Assembly (NCBI GenBank): GCA_963921795.1
Contig: OY997650.1
Span: 14,035,660-14,099,659 of the forward strand
Direction of reading: 5' to 3'
DNA: 64,000 bases
DNA from: Nannobrachium achirus
Taxonomy: Eukaryota; Chordata; Actinopteri; Myctophiformes; Myctophidae
In this document: positions 10,346 through 22,952 of the stretch, one piece after another
Layout: the number at the start of each line of letters is the position of its first letter
Numbering within the stretch: position 1 is the first letter of the stretch
Made by a program: the position numbers and the translations under genes
The notes under the pieces: generated by a model
The model's database searches: none
Told to the model about the DNA's origin: nothing
The model's input: only the letters and a program-made list of their open reading frames with translations

Positions 10346-11204
10346 ATTTCACTCTGTCTTTGTTGCCCTTAAACGTCACCCATTTCTAAACTTTAAACTT
10401 TTAAATCTTCATATACGTGGTCCTATCTAATGTAATACTCTTTATGATATGGCACAATTCTTTGTCTTCTCTGCCAGTGACATTATTGATGGATGGAGAA
10501 TCCAAGCTAATAAAAACTGCAGGCTTCCTATTCTTGAATGGAAGCCACTGTTCGCATTATTGTCTTGTATTAATAAAAAAAGAGAATACTGTCTCCAGCC
10601 TTCCTCGGAGACAAAATAACATGATACCATTATTGTAATGAGCTTTAGTGAGGAGAAATTATGCTGTATATTGAAAATGGGTGCTGCAATATGGTCCTTT
10701 AAATTCTGTTTTCAGTAAACAGTCAGGGACGTTGAACAGCGATGGAGGGAGAAGCTGAGGGCGTTTAGATGAAACGTCACATATAGCATTGAGCCTCTCA
10801 GATTAAAACCGATCATCTGCTGTACGGGAAACGGTGCTCTGCAGCGCCACAGGCTCCAGCAAACACAATTTGTCTGTTATTCACAGGAGGAAGGGAAGCA
10901 AGCTTGGCGGGGGCGGGGAGGGCGATCTTCTTTGTCACTGGTGATGGCTACCGGTACAGGTTGGTCGGGGTTCCTTGTCTGTGCAGCGGAGCAGAACTAG
11001 GAATAGCAGCAGGTTCTTCCTGCATTTGTCACGTTGACGTCCCCCTGGTGAAAAGTGCTCGCTGTCGGGTGAAAAAGATAGCATCTGGTGATATCACGTG
11101 TGTCAGAGGAGACACGTGGTCTAATGTCTGCATGATCCCAACACCAGGGACGTGTAGAGAATGTTAGAGAGGCAGGGGCTGAAATGTCTAAAAGTGCCTT
11201 TTGG
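10346..11204. other. unannotated; paired E-boxes
   Basis: No repeat family recognised. Two CACGTG E-boxes lie at 11095-11100 and 11113-11118, and TTGACGTCC near 11034. This could be a regulatory segment, on motif evidence only. Confidence 0.35.
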
Positions 11205-11290
11205 TGAAAATATCGAAAATAGCAGACCTACAAGCTTGTTGTGAGCTTGTTGACGCGTTGTGAGCTTGGGAGGTCGGCTATTTTCGTTGC
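11205..11290. repeat. decayed hairpin copy
   Basis: GAAAATAGCAGACCTACAAG and GAGGTCGGCTATTTTCG are the outer arms. The middle holds two extra copies of TTGTGAGCTTG, so the inner stem was duplicated. Confidence 0.7.
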
Positions 11291-11863
11291 TTTTCACACT
11301 GAACTAAGTATAATCAAGTCAATACTGGAGATGTGGCGTACGGCATGGGTTTCTACACAGAGAGGGCAATTCTTTCAAGCTAAGATGCTGCATTCAAGTT
11401 CAGGAGAGTTTAGGCAAGGCAATTCTCTTGAATGCGGCCTTCAGGTATGGCATGGAAAGAGGCCATTTACGTTTCTTTCACCGTGGCAAAAACTGCATTC
11501 ATGGTCTTGAGAGGGCACTTTTTAGAGGCGGATAAAAGGGCAGGGTCTCAAGCCCCCTTTGATGTCTATGTGTGCACGTGCCTGATCCCAATACCAAACG
11601 GCGGGCGTTGGCAGCGATGGGGGCGGGGCTCAGGCATAATGATTAAATTGAGAGAAAAATTGGGACTTGTTTAACTTCTGGGGATAGGGGGCTTTAAAAA
11701 CGAATCAATTACCTGCAGAAAAGTGAATTGGCCCTCATTAAAACAAAACCCCACTGTTCAAACTTGGTTTGGTTCAATAATGATGCTATTAGGAGGCTCA
11801 GGGTGTCTCTGCCTTAATGATGTTATGCTGCTGGTTGGTCCCACATCAAACCCTTGGTGTACA
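11291..11863. other. unannotated
   Basis: No gene supported. CATGATCCCAACACCA (about 11131) and CCTGATCCCAATACCA (about 11580) are a small diverged direct repeat. Confidence 0.35.
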
Positions 11864-11945
11864 TTTAACTCTGAGAATGTACAAAACATAATGAAATGGG
11901 CCCTTGGTTACATTGTGTACATACTCAGATGATAAATTAACTCTG
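11864..11945. repeat. TTTAACTCTGAGA repeat pair
   Basis: TTTAACTCTGAGAATGTACA is followed by GTACATACTCAGAT. This is an inverted pair matching ends seen near 1416, 42607, 47536 and 49757. It is probably a short TTAA-type element. Confidence 0.5.
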
Positions 11946-12482
11946 GCAGATCTCACTGCGGACCTGCAGAGAACACGCTTTTTAAACAGGAAATGTGTGA
12001 CATAATTGAATCGATAACCGCCAGCACTCCTACACTGCGCATTAAACTTAAAAAAAACTAAACAAAAACAACAACACATATTTGTTTTCCACTGACACAA
12101 AACTCCCGGCTGCAAATCATGTTTACCGCTAGCTCAAGTCGAGAGTTGTCTAGAATAGATCGAGCCTAGCACATAAAAATATGCTGAATTGACTGCGGCG
12201 AGCATAGATTGTCTCTAATCTAATAGCGAGGAAAGTTTGTATAGTTCTTTTTTCCCCTCCAAGCATGGCTGCCTGTAACTGTGGTTACTACTTTCAAAAG
12301 AAAATGCCTAATTTCTGTGCGGTGTTAGAGTGGGTAAACATTGTAAAAGCATTACATTTTGTTCCACTACTACGAGGTCCAGTAATCAGACTATATTAAA
12401 AAAATATATATATACAAGCTCAATACGCGTCACATTGTGATGCGGTTTATCATGAAGATATATACAGAAATATATATTTTTA
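11946..12482. other. unannotated
   Basis: Contains only one decayed half-hairpin (ATACAAGCTCAATACGCGTC at 12412). Confidence 0.4.
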
Positions 12483-12490
12483 CTCATAAT

Positions 12491-12934
12491 CAGGGCAGGA
12501 ATTTCAGGGAGGCCATGAAGGCCGGGGCATGCCCTGAGGCCACAGTGGCCTTAATGCCCCAGCTGACTGTACCACTTTCTCCTCTGTCTCTTTCTTGCCA
12601 ACATGTAGACACCAGTGTCTCTTTCTTGTCATAGACACCAGTGTCTTTTGTTGAGTTCACATTTTCAAACCAATCCAGTGTCTTGGTTGCAGGGCTGAGC
12701 ATGGATCAGATTGTAAATACCAATTCATTTATTTCACAGCAGATAGTCTACATATTACATCCTTAAAATCATCCTTAACCATTAAATTCAATTAATTCTT
12801 TCAATGGACCAAAATCTTGTTTTGTTTTATTTGATGGCCTTCCTGCCCTGGCATTTGGCCTTTGTGCCCTCAAACAGCGGACAATACCAAAGGCCAAGTG
12901 GCCTTGCCCCTAAAATGACGAAATTCCAGGCCTG
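12491..12934. mobile_element. hAT MITE, CAGGGCAGGAATTTC family, 8-bp TSD
   Basis: Ends are CAGGGCAGGAATTTCAGG and GAAATTCCAGGCCTG. Perfect duplication CTCATAAT (12483-12490 and 12935-12942). Subterminal GGCCTT/AAGGCC motifs repeat on both sides. No hairpin core. Confidence 0.92.
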
Positions 12935-12942
12935 CTCATAAT

Positions 12943-14100
<1,158 letters not shown>

Positions 14101-14108
14101 ATTATGAT

Positions 14109-14377
14109 CAGTGGCGTCAGTTCAGAAAAAGCTAAGGTATGGCAACATGACTGGTGTCTTCAACAGGCATGATACATTTATTTTAAGAAGTACATTCTAT
14201 TTTTCCCACGTTTCTACGGTTTGTTCAAGTGCAGCTAAACTTGACATAAAATAGTAAACGTGCAACATTAACAATAATGAATTGCACCTGTGCAGCTGAC
14301 CTGCAGAACCTGTGAATATACCATTTTGTCAAAATGGGGAGAATGCAAGCCCCTGCCATACCCAATTGACGCCCCTG
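14109..14377. mobile_element. hAT MITE, CAGTGGCGTCAG family, 8-bp TSD
   Basis: Ends CAGTGGCGTCAGTTCAG and CAATTGACGCCCCTG. Perfect duplication ATTATGAT (14101-14108 and 14378-14385). Related to 16791-18405 and to the fragment at 63028-63165. This copy lacks the inverted duplication the other two carry after CTGGTGTC. Confidence 0.93.
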
Positions 14378-14385
14378 ATTATGAT

Positions 14386-14950
14386 AAAAAAAAAGATAAG
14401 TTCAAGGTTAAGCGTGTGTATATTTCACCTGGAAATTGCGCTCCACCAACAACAGGCATCCACGGAATGAAATTTTTATGATGAGAACTGGATTTGTTCC
14501 CTGAGTGCCCTGCAATCCTAATGCTGTGTGGACAGCAGCACGTGATTTAGCTCCCGTTCTTCTCTTTCTGTGTGTGTGCCGTGCGTGCGCACGTACGCGT
14601 GAGTGTCTGTGTGCATGGCACTGTGTTTGTGTCTGGGTGTTTCTGCTTGTGTGTCATTAGGCTGGATTGAAATGGAGAAGCTCAGGCCGGGTATCGCACA
14701 GCGCTGGGGGAAGGGGGGGGGGTCCATGCAGTAGTGAAAAACGAGCAGAGAGGCTTCCCTAGGACTGTGTTGTTTACATTCTATACTGCAGCAGCAGGCT
14801 AGGCCTGTCTAGGAGAATGTCTATTTACTGTAGGGAGGGACGGGGGTGCTTAGTAGAGAGAGAGAGAAAGAGATAGTTTTGTTGCGAAGTGAATGCAAAT
14901 CATTGAAATACAGGTTTCAAAAGTTTATAACAAGGTATCTCTTATAGTAT
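14386..14950. other. unannotated
   Basis: GT-rich part near 14570-14660, a run of 8 Gs near 14714, and a short GA tract. No gene. Confidence 0.4.
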
Positions 14951-15591
14951 TAGCCGGGGAGCCACTGGGCCAAAATGAGAGAGGACCTGTGATGTCATGA
15001 CATACTCCAAATTTTTGTTTGTCCTATTAATTTGATCAATAAGGTACACATAATGAGAGGCCTGCTCTGCCGGAAATCCTGCGAAAAAAAGTTTCCCATT
15101 GACTTCACTATACTGGACAAAAACACACCAAAAAAAGTAGCATGGGTTCTTCATGATTCTGAATCCATTGCAAGCATTTGTTTTGCATGAAAAACATTCC
15201 TTGGGCTAGATTTCAGCCTCTCAAACCTGTGAAAAGTGATGAGTCATCACTTTTCACCGTTATTTTGGTCCGTTTTCTAGCCCAAGGAATGTTTTTCATG
15301 CAAAACAAATGCTTGCAATGGATTCAGAATCATCAAGAATCCCTAGTTTGACCCCTCACATGCTACTTAAAGCATATTTTTTTGGTGTGTTTCTTTCCTT
15401 TATATTGAAGTCGATGGAGTGAATATACAAATGGCCATAACTTTTTTTCGCAGGATTTCCGGCAGAGCAGGCCTCTCATTCTGTGGACCTTGATGACCAA
15501 ATTAATAGAAAAAACAAAAATTAAAAGTATGTCATGACATCACAGGTAACATCCTATTCTTTGAGCTTTTGGGCCTGTGGCTCCCCGGCTA
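14951..15591. mobile_element. long fold-back element, about 300-bp arms
   Basis: The first bases TAGCCGGGGAGCCAC and the last GTGGCTCCCCGGCTA are exact complements. The arms stay complementary over most of the element (GCAAGCATTTGTTTTGCATG / CATGCAAAACAAATGCTTGC is one long block). The centre is itself a palindrome, GTGAAAAGTGATGA plus its complement around one G (15230-15258). TAT stands outside both ends, so a 2-3 bp duplication is possible. No coding capacity. Confidence 0.85.
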
Positions 15592-15637
15592 TATATGGAT
15601 GATATGGACATGGATATTGTCTTGATGATGTACTTCT

Positions 15638-16024
15638 TTTTTTTTATAATTGTATCACAATTTTGTAACCCATTTTTTCACCCAGTGCCAATTGTCTATG
15701 TAATCCTGGGCTCTGCTCTCCCTCTGCCGCGCCTGGGGAGACAACGGACTGACCTCATGCTTCCTTCTATGCATGAGTAGTTCAAGTTGCTTCTTTTCAC
15801 CTGATGGGGGATTTCCCCGGTTTGGACGTAGCGCATGGAAGGAACACGTTATTCCAACCAGTTCCATTCCCCTCCATCAGGCGCCCCGGCTGGCAGGGGG
15901 AGGCAATACAGAGAACAGGATTACTGCATGTTTTTGTGAGGGTACCTACCCTAGGAGACACGGGGAGAACATGCAAACAACACACAGAAAGGCCCTTTTG
16001 CCAACCCCACCTAGGGTGTGGGCG
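15638..16024 (-). mobile_element. 5'-truncated SINE, 17-bp TSD
   Basis: Homologous to 27646-28127 in the same orientation but lacking the tRNA-like head. It ends at GGTGTGGGCGC. The T-run after 15637 is the A-rich 3' tail on the other strand. Perfect duplication CTTGATGATGTACTTCT lies at 15621-15637 and 16025-16041. It carries GGGAGAACATGCAAAC, the complement of the TTTGCATGTTCTCC block typical of V-type fish SINEs such as DANA/Mermaid. The family name is an inference. Confidence 0.85.
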
Positions 16025-16041
16025 CTTGATGATGTACTTCT

Positions 16042-16790
16042 GAGAGAGAATGCACCATTTTTATTGTTTCAAGATGGTCTTCCCCTCAGAGTTGCAATGT
16101 AACACAGCTCTGTTTACACTTTTATGAAGTCCACATAACTCTGCATAGCTCTGATTAAAAACCGGTTCCAAATGTGATGGAACCCGATTCCTGGTCCCTC
16201 AATGTTGAGATCCTGTTTTCCTTGGGTTCCTCCGGGGTATCCGGATCCAATTATACCCCCTATAGTCCCGACAATGTGTTGTCTTCCGCACAGCTTGTAT
16301 TTCAACACGAGCACTGGGTGTGTCCTCCTCCCAGGGTTGTTGTCTTTCTCCATAGGGTTGAACAAGCAGGGCTGACCAGAAGCTCTTCCTAAACATCCTT
16401 CTCCCTCTCTTCCCCTCCTCCTTCGTCTGTCCATCCTTCCTGCCCTGTGGCCCCTCTGCCCCGGGGAGAGGACTGTTAGTTTAGAGGGCAGTGGAGGAAA
16501 GGAAAGGAAAAGAAAGGAACACAGGGAGACCCTGCAGGGAATGGCCGTGTGTTGTCTTTGACCAGGCAGGGGGGGCTCCACTGCCAGTCAGATAATAATG
16601 TTAATGCAGCGATGGACGGAAGGCCGTGCGGATGGCGGACGTGTTAATGAAAGGGCTGCTGGTGTCGTGTGGGTGGTGAGTTAAGGAGCTTGTTAGTCTC
16701 ATCCTTGTTATCGTTTTTCCTCCCTGTAGTCTAGTATCTTTCTTCTGCACTGCTGCAGTGGTCCGCAGACAGGCTGGCAGGCACGCACAC
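16042..16790. other. unannotated
   Basis: A 155-codon open frame (16114-16581, minus) has no recognisable domain and is proline/arginine-biased by composition. I do not support it as a gene. Confidence 0.4.
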
Positions 16791-18405
16791 CAGTGGCGTC
16801 AGTTCAGAAAAAGCTAGAGTATGGCAACATGACTGGTGTCGACACCAGTCATGTACCTTAGCAAGAGGCATGATACATGTATTTTAAGAAGTACATTTTA
16901 TTTTTTTTCTACGGTTTCTTGGGCTGGATATGGCAGCCTGGAATGGTTGTTCAAGTGCAGCTAAACTTGGCATGTTAGTAAACGTGCCACAATTAACAAT
17001 AATGCATTGCACCTGTGCAGCTGACCTACGGAACCTGGGAATATACCATTCTGTCAAGATGGGGAGAACACAAGTGTGGAGAATATAATTATAATACCTT
17101 GTTAACAATTTTGCTGCCATTTTAACTCATTCCCTGCCAGGCCCGATAGTCCCGAGATTATTCCAATGTCTTTCCCCGCCAGGCCCGATAGTCCCGAGAA
17201 TTAAAAAAAAAAAAAAAAAAAAAAATTTTTTTCAAAAAAAAATTTTTTTTTTTTTTAAATTTTGACCCCAAAAAATGGAGTAGGCATGATAGCAATCGCG
17301 AAATTTCATGTTTAACCCCCATAGCAACCCCATCTTTCAAGCATGGTAGCCATTTTGGCAGCCATCTTTGTTAAACATAGTGGCTGTTATCTCAGGAATG
17401 CCTGAACGGATTTCCATTCGGATTTTTTTGTTTGAAAGCTGTGAGCAAGGTGGACACACGTGGTGCATTATCTAGGCATGGGTGTGCATGATCCGTGCAC
17501 ACCCAATTACATGGAAGTCTATGGAGACGAATGGCAGGTGGGAGTACGGAGGTATGTTAAAATGGCGGTCAATGTGTTAAACATAGCTGTAGTAAGCAGC
17601 TGCCAAATTGTCCTTACCTTTTAACGTGGGCACGCGCACACATCGTGCACAATCTGTGCGCGACTCATCTAGTAGACTGTAGACTCGGTGACAAGCTTTC
17701 GAATACAAAAAACCCCATTGAAATAGACATATCCGTTGCCACGCTGTATCCCTGCTTATCCGCCAGTGTTTACATGAAAAAAAATAGAAAAAAGCCAACT
17801 GTGCGCTATGGTAACAAGTGGACACGTTCGCGCACAAAACGCACGATATGTGCGGGGATCATAATCCAGGCGTGTAGAGACTGGATCAAAGTTTCCAAAC
17901 GCAAAAATCCGATTGAAAAACGAGTGTTCCATCGCCGAGTAGCTTTCTCTTCTGTTACACTGTAAACCAACGGAGGCGGGACTATGGCCCAGGCTCAGAC
18001 CGGATACGGAAAGCTAGATCCGGTCCAGACCGGAAATGACCGGATACAGTTAGGGGGGCGGGCCTAAAGAGCCAGAATCAGCGAAAATCTGCGATAATAC
18101 TTTTAATCCTTTCATAATGATTAAAGCTAATTAGCTTTAATCAAACTTCCGGGTTCGACGGGCATGGCACCGCGGTACAGCGGGAAATCTACGGTTTCTA
18201 CGGGGATCGCCCAGAATGAGTTAAAGTGACCATTTTGTGAAATTTTGCATTTGTAGTTATTTTACTGTAATTTAACAACATAATAACCAGAACAGATAGA
18301 CAAAGAGACATTCATGGATTCATATTTAAAAGTAACTTTTATTTTCCCCCCTGGACCCAGGGTATGGCAGCTGCATACCCCTGCCATACCCAATTGACGC
18401 CCCTG
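16791..18405. mobile_element. hAT element, CAGTGGCGTCAG family, with nested TTAA element
   Basis: Ends CAGTGGCGTCAGTTCAG and CAATTGACGCCCCTG. Flanks ACGCACAC (16783-16790) and ACGCACGC (18406-18413) match at 7 of 8. It contains a 26-bp palindrome CATGACTGGTGTC plus its complement near 16829-16854. Most of its length is the later insertion 17122-18224. Confidence 0.85.
17122..18224. mobile_element. TTAA-flanked element, about 1.1 kb, non-coding
   Basis: TTAA at 17122-17125 and 18221-18224. Inverted ends TTAACTCATTC and GAATGAGTTAA. Interior words CTGAACGGATTTCCA and GTTTGAAAGCTGT are shared with the shorter relative at 57706-58123. GCCAGGCCCGATAGTCCCGA is repeated twice near the left end. A poly-A/poly-T tract lies at about 17203-17255. 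A 26-bp perfect palindrome sits at 18118-18143. No transposase frame, so it needs a helper. Confidence 0.75.
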
Positions 18406-18854
18406 ACGCACGCACGCACGCACATGGCCAGGTGTCACATCTTCCCCTCTCTCTTTTTCTCCCTACCTTCTTCACGGCATCATCCATCAGCCTGGCTGCA
18501 GTTCCTGCCTTGACCCGTCTGGTACGCGCTGTCTGTCTGTCTTGCTCGCTCACACTCACACACGCACACGAACACGTACACACACGCACACACACACGCA
18601 GAAACAAGCCATCCTGAGTCACCGGTCCCACACCGACCTCGTCGTGGTAGCACTGTTACCTGGGGAAGTTGTCAAAACACCTTTGCCCGAAGAATGGAGA
18701 CGTGGATGTTTTATGGTGTCATGGTGTCATGTCGCCCGCATAACAAACCGGTAACTGTGTTGTCCGCAGAGGTAACGGATGGAGTTTGGGAAGAAACTAC
18801 AGAGAGTGACTAAGGGAGGTCTCAAAGTCTAAAATCTAACAATTACTCTCTCTC
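18406..18854. repeat. (CGCA)/(CA) repeats and unannotated DNA
   Basis: CGCA repeats at 18406-18422 and an interrupted CA tract at 18550-18603. No gene. Confidence 0.6.
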
Positions 18855-19275
18855 GGGCTGTCACGATTATGACATTTTACATGACTATTCATTTTCACTC
18901 AAATAATTGTGATTAACGATTTAACTGTGTTGTTGTCGTTGACAGTTACATTTCTGTTTGGCCTGTAGGCTTTGAAGTTGCACATGGCAGATATGACACG
19001 TAACCTAAATATACAATTAAATGACTGACATATTTAACAACTTTATACTTAAAAAAAAGAACATTGATAGTGGAAATAGCCGATCCACAAGCTCACAACG
19101 CGATGCGACGCGTTGTGAGCTTGTAGATCTGCTATTTTCATTTTATTTAAAATATTTGAAAATATAAATTAACATTTTTCAACATGTAAACCATTATGAC
19201 GATTATGACAAAATAATTTGCAGTCATGTCAAATAATCGCGATTAGACGATTATGTAATAATTGTGACAGGACTA
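18855..19275. mobile_element. hAT MITE, TAGGGCTGTCACGATT family, eroded ends
   Basis: It runs from CGGGCTGTCACGATTATGA to ATAATTGTGACAGGACTA and is collinear with 49254-49667. It carries the hairpin 19074-19137. Both terminal motifs have substitutions and no duplication is visible, so this is an older copy. Confidence 0.8.
19074..19137. repeat. hairpin core copy
   Basis: 29-bp arms with a single mismatch (CGATCCAC against GTAGATCT has two changes) around a 6-nt loop. The inner stem is CACAACGCG / CGCGTTGTG. Confidence 0.9.
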
Positions 19276-20440
19276 GAAACATCGTATGTCCAAAGCTGTT
19301 ATACATTTCAGGAGTTCAAATTAAAAAGATGTCAGATCTGCTACTTTTGATGCTTTTGTGTGACACTGGTATGATCAAGTCTATGAAAAAAGTAAAACAC
19401 AACAAGTTAAAATATGGAGATAAGTGCCCGACAGTGAGGAATTGTTGGGAGACCGCAGAATAATGAGATGAGTGACAGTGAAGGACATGGGAAGGTCTGA
19501 GTTACATATAGCACAGCTGCTGTGGTTGTAATCAACCACTTTAATCCAGCTTGGGACAGCTGGATGTTATAGCTGGTTGTTATATTAAAGGCTTGTTGCT
19601 ACAGTATAGGCGATAATTCTCCAAAATAGCCGAGGCCTATATGCTTAATTTTGGTTGTGTGCCAGACAGTGTTGCAAAGATCTGCAAGCTCAAAACGTGT
19701 CACAATTGCGAGCTGGCAGATCGGCTATTTGTTTAGGGATTAAAGTCTCATATTTGATTGCTATAAAACTAGTCGCCGCCGGTGCATAATGAAACCTGCA
19801 ATCATTTTGATATTGGTTAATCCAATGCATAATATATATTTTGTGTGATAATGCAGTGACTTTGCTAATTTGACTGGTTAAAGCGACTTAGCATAACCTG
19901 CCAGATTGTGGCAGCAGTGCGTACCGCCCTACTTTACCATCTGAGACTGCTCAGGGAGAGTTGATATCACTCGTAAAGTCCCGGGCCGGACCAATCAGCG
20001 GCAGCTACGGGCGGGCTCTGAGCGGCTCTGAGCGGCTCTGAGCCAATAGTCTGACTGCAGACCACGTGGAAACCCAGGAGGCAGATTCTGGATATAACAT
20101 CATGCAGACAGGCCAATATGAGTGGTTGTACTTGGCACTCCCAGACTGTGATAGACAGACGGCCCATCCAATCACCTGCTAAAGAATTTGAAAAAATGGC
20201 TCGCCCTTTACATCGGGTCTGCCCGAGCAATCCCAGATGGTAAAAGTAGGGCGGTATATGCAGTACACGCACTACTGCCACCATCTGGCGGAGTCAGGTT
20301 AGACTTAGCAAGTATTAGTGAAATATTATATCTGACAATAGAAAAAATACGCCAAGCTTCCTACAGTAAACATGTTTGTTTTGTAGTAGTCAGTGGCATA
20401 TTTCATTCAGATAATTAATTTATAATTAGTTATAACACAT
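19276..20440. other. hairpin fragments and unannotated DNA
   Basis: TGTCGGG-family fragments at 19300-19440. A decayed hairpin at 19676-19732 (AGATCTGCAAGCTCAAAACG / GCGAGCTGGCAGATCGGC). Three tandem GAGCGGCTCT decamers near 20020-20042. No gene. Confidence 0.5.
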
Positions 20441-20560
20441 TCAGAATTGATGCAGTTTCATACTACAGCCAAGCTCGAAGCTTGTAGATCTGCTACTTTT
20501 TGAATTTGATTCCAGAAAAGTAACTTTTTTTGTACATGTGAGGTTTCCACCTGACAGATG
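20441..20560. repeat. half hairpin, TGTCGGG family
   Basis: Right arm GCTTGTAGATCTGCTACTTT followed by GAGGTTTCCACCTGACAG. The left side is missing. Confidence 0.55.
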
Positions 20561-20783
20561 ACATATCAACTCTGGCTGCAGGCGTATGCGTGAGACGGCC
20601 ACGAATGAGACCGTTTCCCAGGATAGCGCCTGCTTGTCGTTTCGCCATGTGAAACTCCCTACATGCCCACTTTGCCTCATTGAAAAAGAATTTCTTGGTG
20701 ATTCAATTTCTTCCCCCTTGTGAAAAGACCTTTTATAAGAACATCTTATTTCATTGAGATAGAAATGCTCCTCAGTAGAAGTG

Positions 20784-20945
20784 TCCTTGAGCAGAACACT
20801 GAACCCCTAATTACTTCCAATGAGCAGGTTGGTGCCCTGTACGGTTTCCTCCGCCATCGTTGTGTGAATGTGTGAATGTAATGCACAATCATTGTAAAGC
20901 GCCTTGGATAAAGGCGCTATATAAATGCACCATTTACCATTTTAA
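20784..20945 (+). mobile_element. 3' part of tRNA-type SINE
   Basis: GAGCAGGTTGGTGCCCTG, GTTTCCTCCGCCATCGTTGT and the tail GTAAAGCGCCTTGGATAAAG match the SINE at 269-560 beyond its tRNA-like head. The tail continues to GCGCTATATAAATGCACC, a fuller 3' end than the first copy. Confidence 0.75.
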
Positions 20946-20984
20946 AGCATGTCCACACTACACCAGAGACCTCTCTGGTCATTG

Positions 20985-21240
20985 GAGCAAATCGTCACTG
21001 TCGGGCAGAAACCTCGTAACTCCAAGTTTCAAATTTGTATGTTTTTTCGCGAAGTAAAGCCCTGCTTCATCAGACAAGACCGTCGCACAAAAGTAGTGAA
21101 AACAGCAGATCTACAAGCACACGAGGCGGTGCGTGCTTGTAGATCGGCTGTTTTCACTTGTTTAGTTAATTGTTTTTTTAATGATAAAAACGAACCGTTG
21201 TGGACATACAAGGTTTCCACCCGGCAACGACAAGTTGTGT
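20985..21240. repeat. hairpin element, TCGTCACTGTCGGGCAG ends
   Basis: Left end ATCGTCACTGTCGGGCAG and right end GGTTTCCACCCGGCAACGAC flank a hairpin at 21095-21158. Its arms use AAGCAC/GTGCTT, not AAGCTC/GAGCTT: both sides have changed together. Confidence 0.7.
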
Positions 21241-22040
21241 GTCTTTCTGGTGAATTTGTGTGCCTCAGCATATCGTTGCTGTCAGGCACAAAGAAACCTT
21301 TTGTGTCCAAGACCATTTCCAAAACCTTTTCAGGAAGCGGACAAAAAGGAATCTGTTTGTCGTCGCTATTATGTACTGTAGTCACAAGCTTTTCATTGGT
21401 TTAATATTTGTAAAACCCCAGCTAAAGGTGAACATTTCCCCAAAAATTGTATTGTGAGCTTCTAAATAGATCAGCTGTTTCCACTATAGCCAATCACTAG
21501 AGTAAGCATGAATTAGGCCATTAAAACAAAGAAAGGGCATAAAAAGGTTACACGGTTTCTGACCAATTGTGAGGATTATTCTGTATGTCAAAGGACTGGA
21601 GTAGCCTATAGCATGAAGAAGAAGTTCCACACTTTTGTACAATGGTGTCTCAACCAGTTGCACATAACTGCCTAACCACAGACCAAAGAGGTGTCAATCC
21701 TGCTCATCATGGCCTATATGAAACTAGGGCTGTCACAATTATTACATAATCGTCTAATCGCAATTATTTGACATATTCGCAATTATTTTGTCATAATGTG
21801 ATACAGCTATTCAGACTCCTCGGTCTTTCTTCAATTCTTTCTGTAAATGGTTATTTTCCCAAGGTCTTTTCACTGTTTAGCCTTGCTAATTAAATTCTTC
21901 TCTTTTGTTACTGAAAACAAGTGTCACTCCTCGACATTTCGTTTCCTTGGAAAACAGAATCTGAATAGCATTTACATAACAACACCTTGGCAAATGCCCT
22001 CCTTTCTCACTGACCATGTTCTGACAATTTACTGACAATT
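21241..22040. other. unannotated, one hAT end
   Basis: A TAGGGCTGTCACAATTATTA end stands at 21726. Its partner end is not seen. No gene. Confidence 0.4.
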
Positions 22041-22105
22041 CATTCAATTCAAAGGAGCTTTATTGGCATGAGAAGACAATCCACAGACTTGCCAATGGCA
22101 TGACG
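22041..22105 (-). mobile_element. 3' tail of a LINE
   Basis: ATTCAATTCAAAGGAGCTTT then ATTGGCATGAGAAGAC. Read on the minus strand it is a CCAATAAAGC polyadenylation-type end with a TTGAAT tail. Similar copies lie at 45340-45410 and 63902-64000, always in this orientation. Confidence 0.55.
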
Positions 22106-22952
22106 TGCGAAGTTCTCAAAGGGCACATCTGTATGTAGTAAAGCCAGAGAGTATATATATATTAGAGAGTGGACAGCCCCGCCCCCAGCAATTCATTCCA
22201 ATGCAAGTGCTCAGTGGCGTTTTGAAGCATGCGGAAGTAGCTGAATTCCGGTGCATTGTGGGTGAAACCAGGTGCATTGTGGGGGAAATTGGCACATAAT
22301 TATGTGCCAAAATGTGTTACGCCGAGACATAATTACGTCACAAACGTCACTCGACGTCCATTGAACCCTAGTGTGGAGACCCCAGCGTCGCGCTCTTTTG
22401 CTCGTGCATGTATTTTTCACCCCGCCTGCAGTTCCAGCCTTGGCCACCATCGCTTGTGCTTCAAGTCTAACCCTGGGTTCTGGGGGCTTGAGTAAAGCGC
22501 TTTGGAGAAAAGCGCTATATAAATAAAATGCAGTCAATTTACCAAATGCTCTCCATTTACTCCAGTAAAAAAAGCCTCAATACCTCAATAGTGTAGTACA
22601 GTACTTGAGTAAAAGTAAGTGCTCAGTTTGAGTTAACTTTCCAACGCTGCACACATACAGTATGGCGAAACGGGAGCAGCCAACACATATTTTCCTCCTG
22701 GAACATTATAATCTTTACTGTCTTTGTTGAGTACATTCTCCCTCCGTCCCGTCACTCCCACTCTCTCCGTTTCCATCGCTGCGTCTCCTCCAGCCCCTTG
22801 TATGGCTCCAGTGTTGTGCTGTGTCATCCAAAAATAAATATGTGCAGAGAGAGAGAGAGAGAAAAGCTGGTCCCCGTCTCCTCTCAATGACCTCGTCTGT
22901 CCAAACCGTTTCTGGTCAAAACGCTGGGGTCCTGTTTCACTGTTGTCTACAG
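22106..22952. other. mixed repeats, no gene
   Basis: A 22-bp palindrome TTGGCACATAATTATGTGCC(AA) lies at 22289-22310. A LINE/SINE tail GTAAAGCGCTTTGGAGAAAA at 22494 leads into GCGCTATATAAATAAAATGC. An ACTTGAGTAAAAGTAAGTGC repeat fragment lies at 22600. Confidence 0.5.

Noticed and set aside
16114..16581. 155-residue minus-strand open frame as a gene
   Set aside because: No domain, composition follows local GC and purine bias, and no splice or promoter support.
18118..18143. 26-bp palindrome as an operator or origin
   Set aside because: Lies inside a TTAA element, is AT-rich and short, and no second copy marks it as functional.
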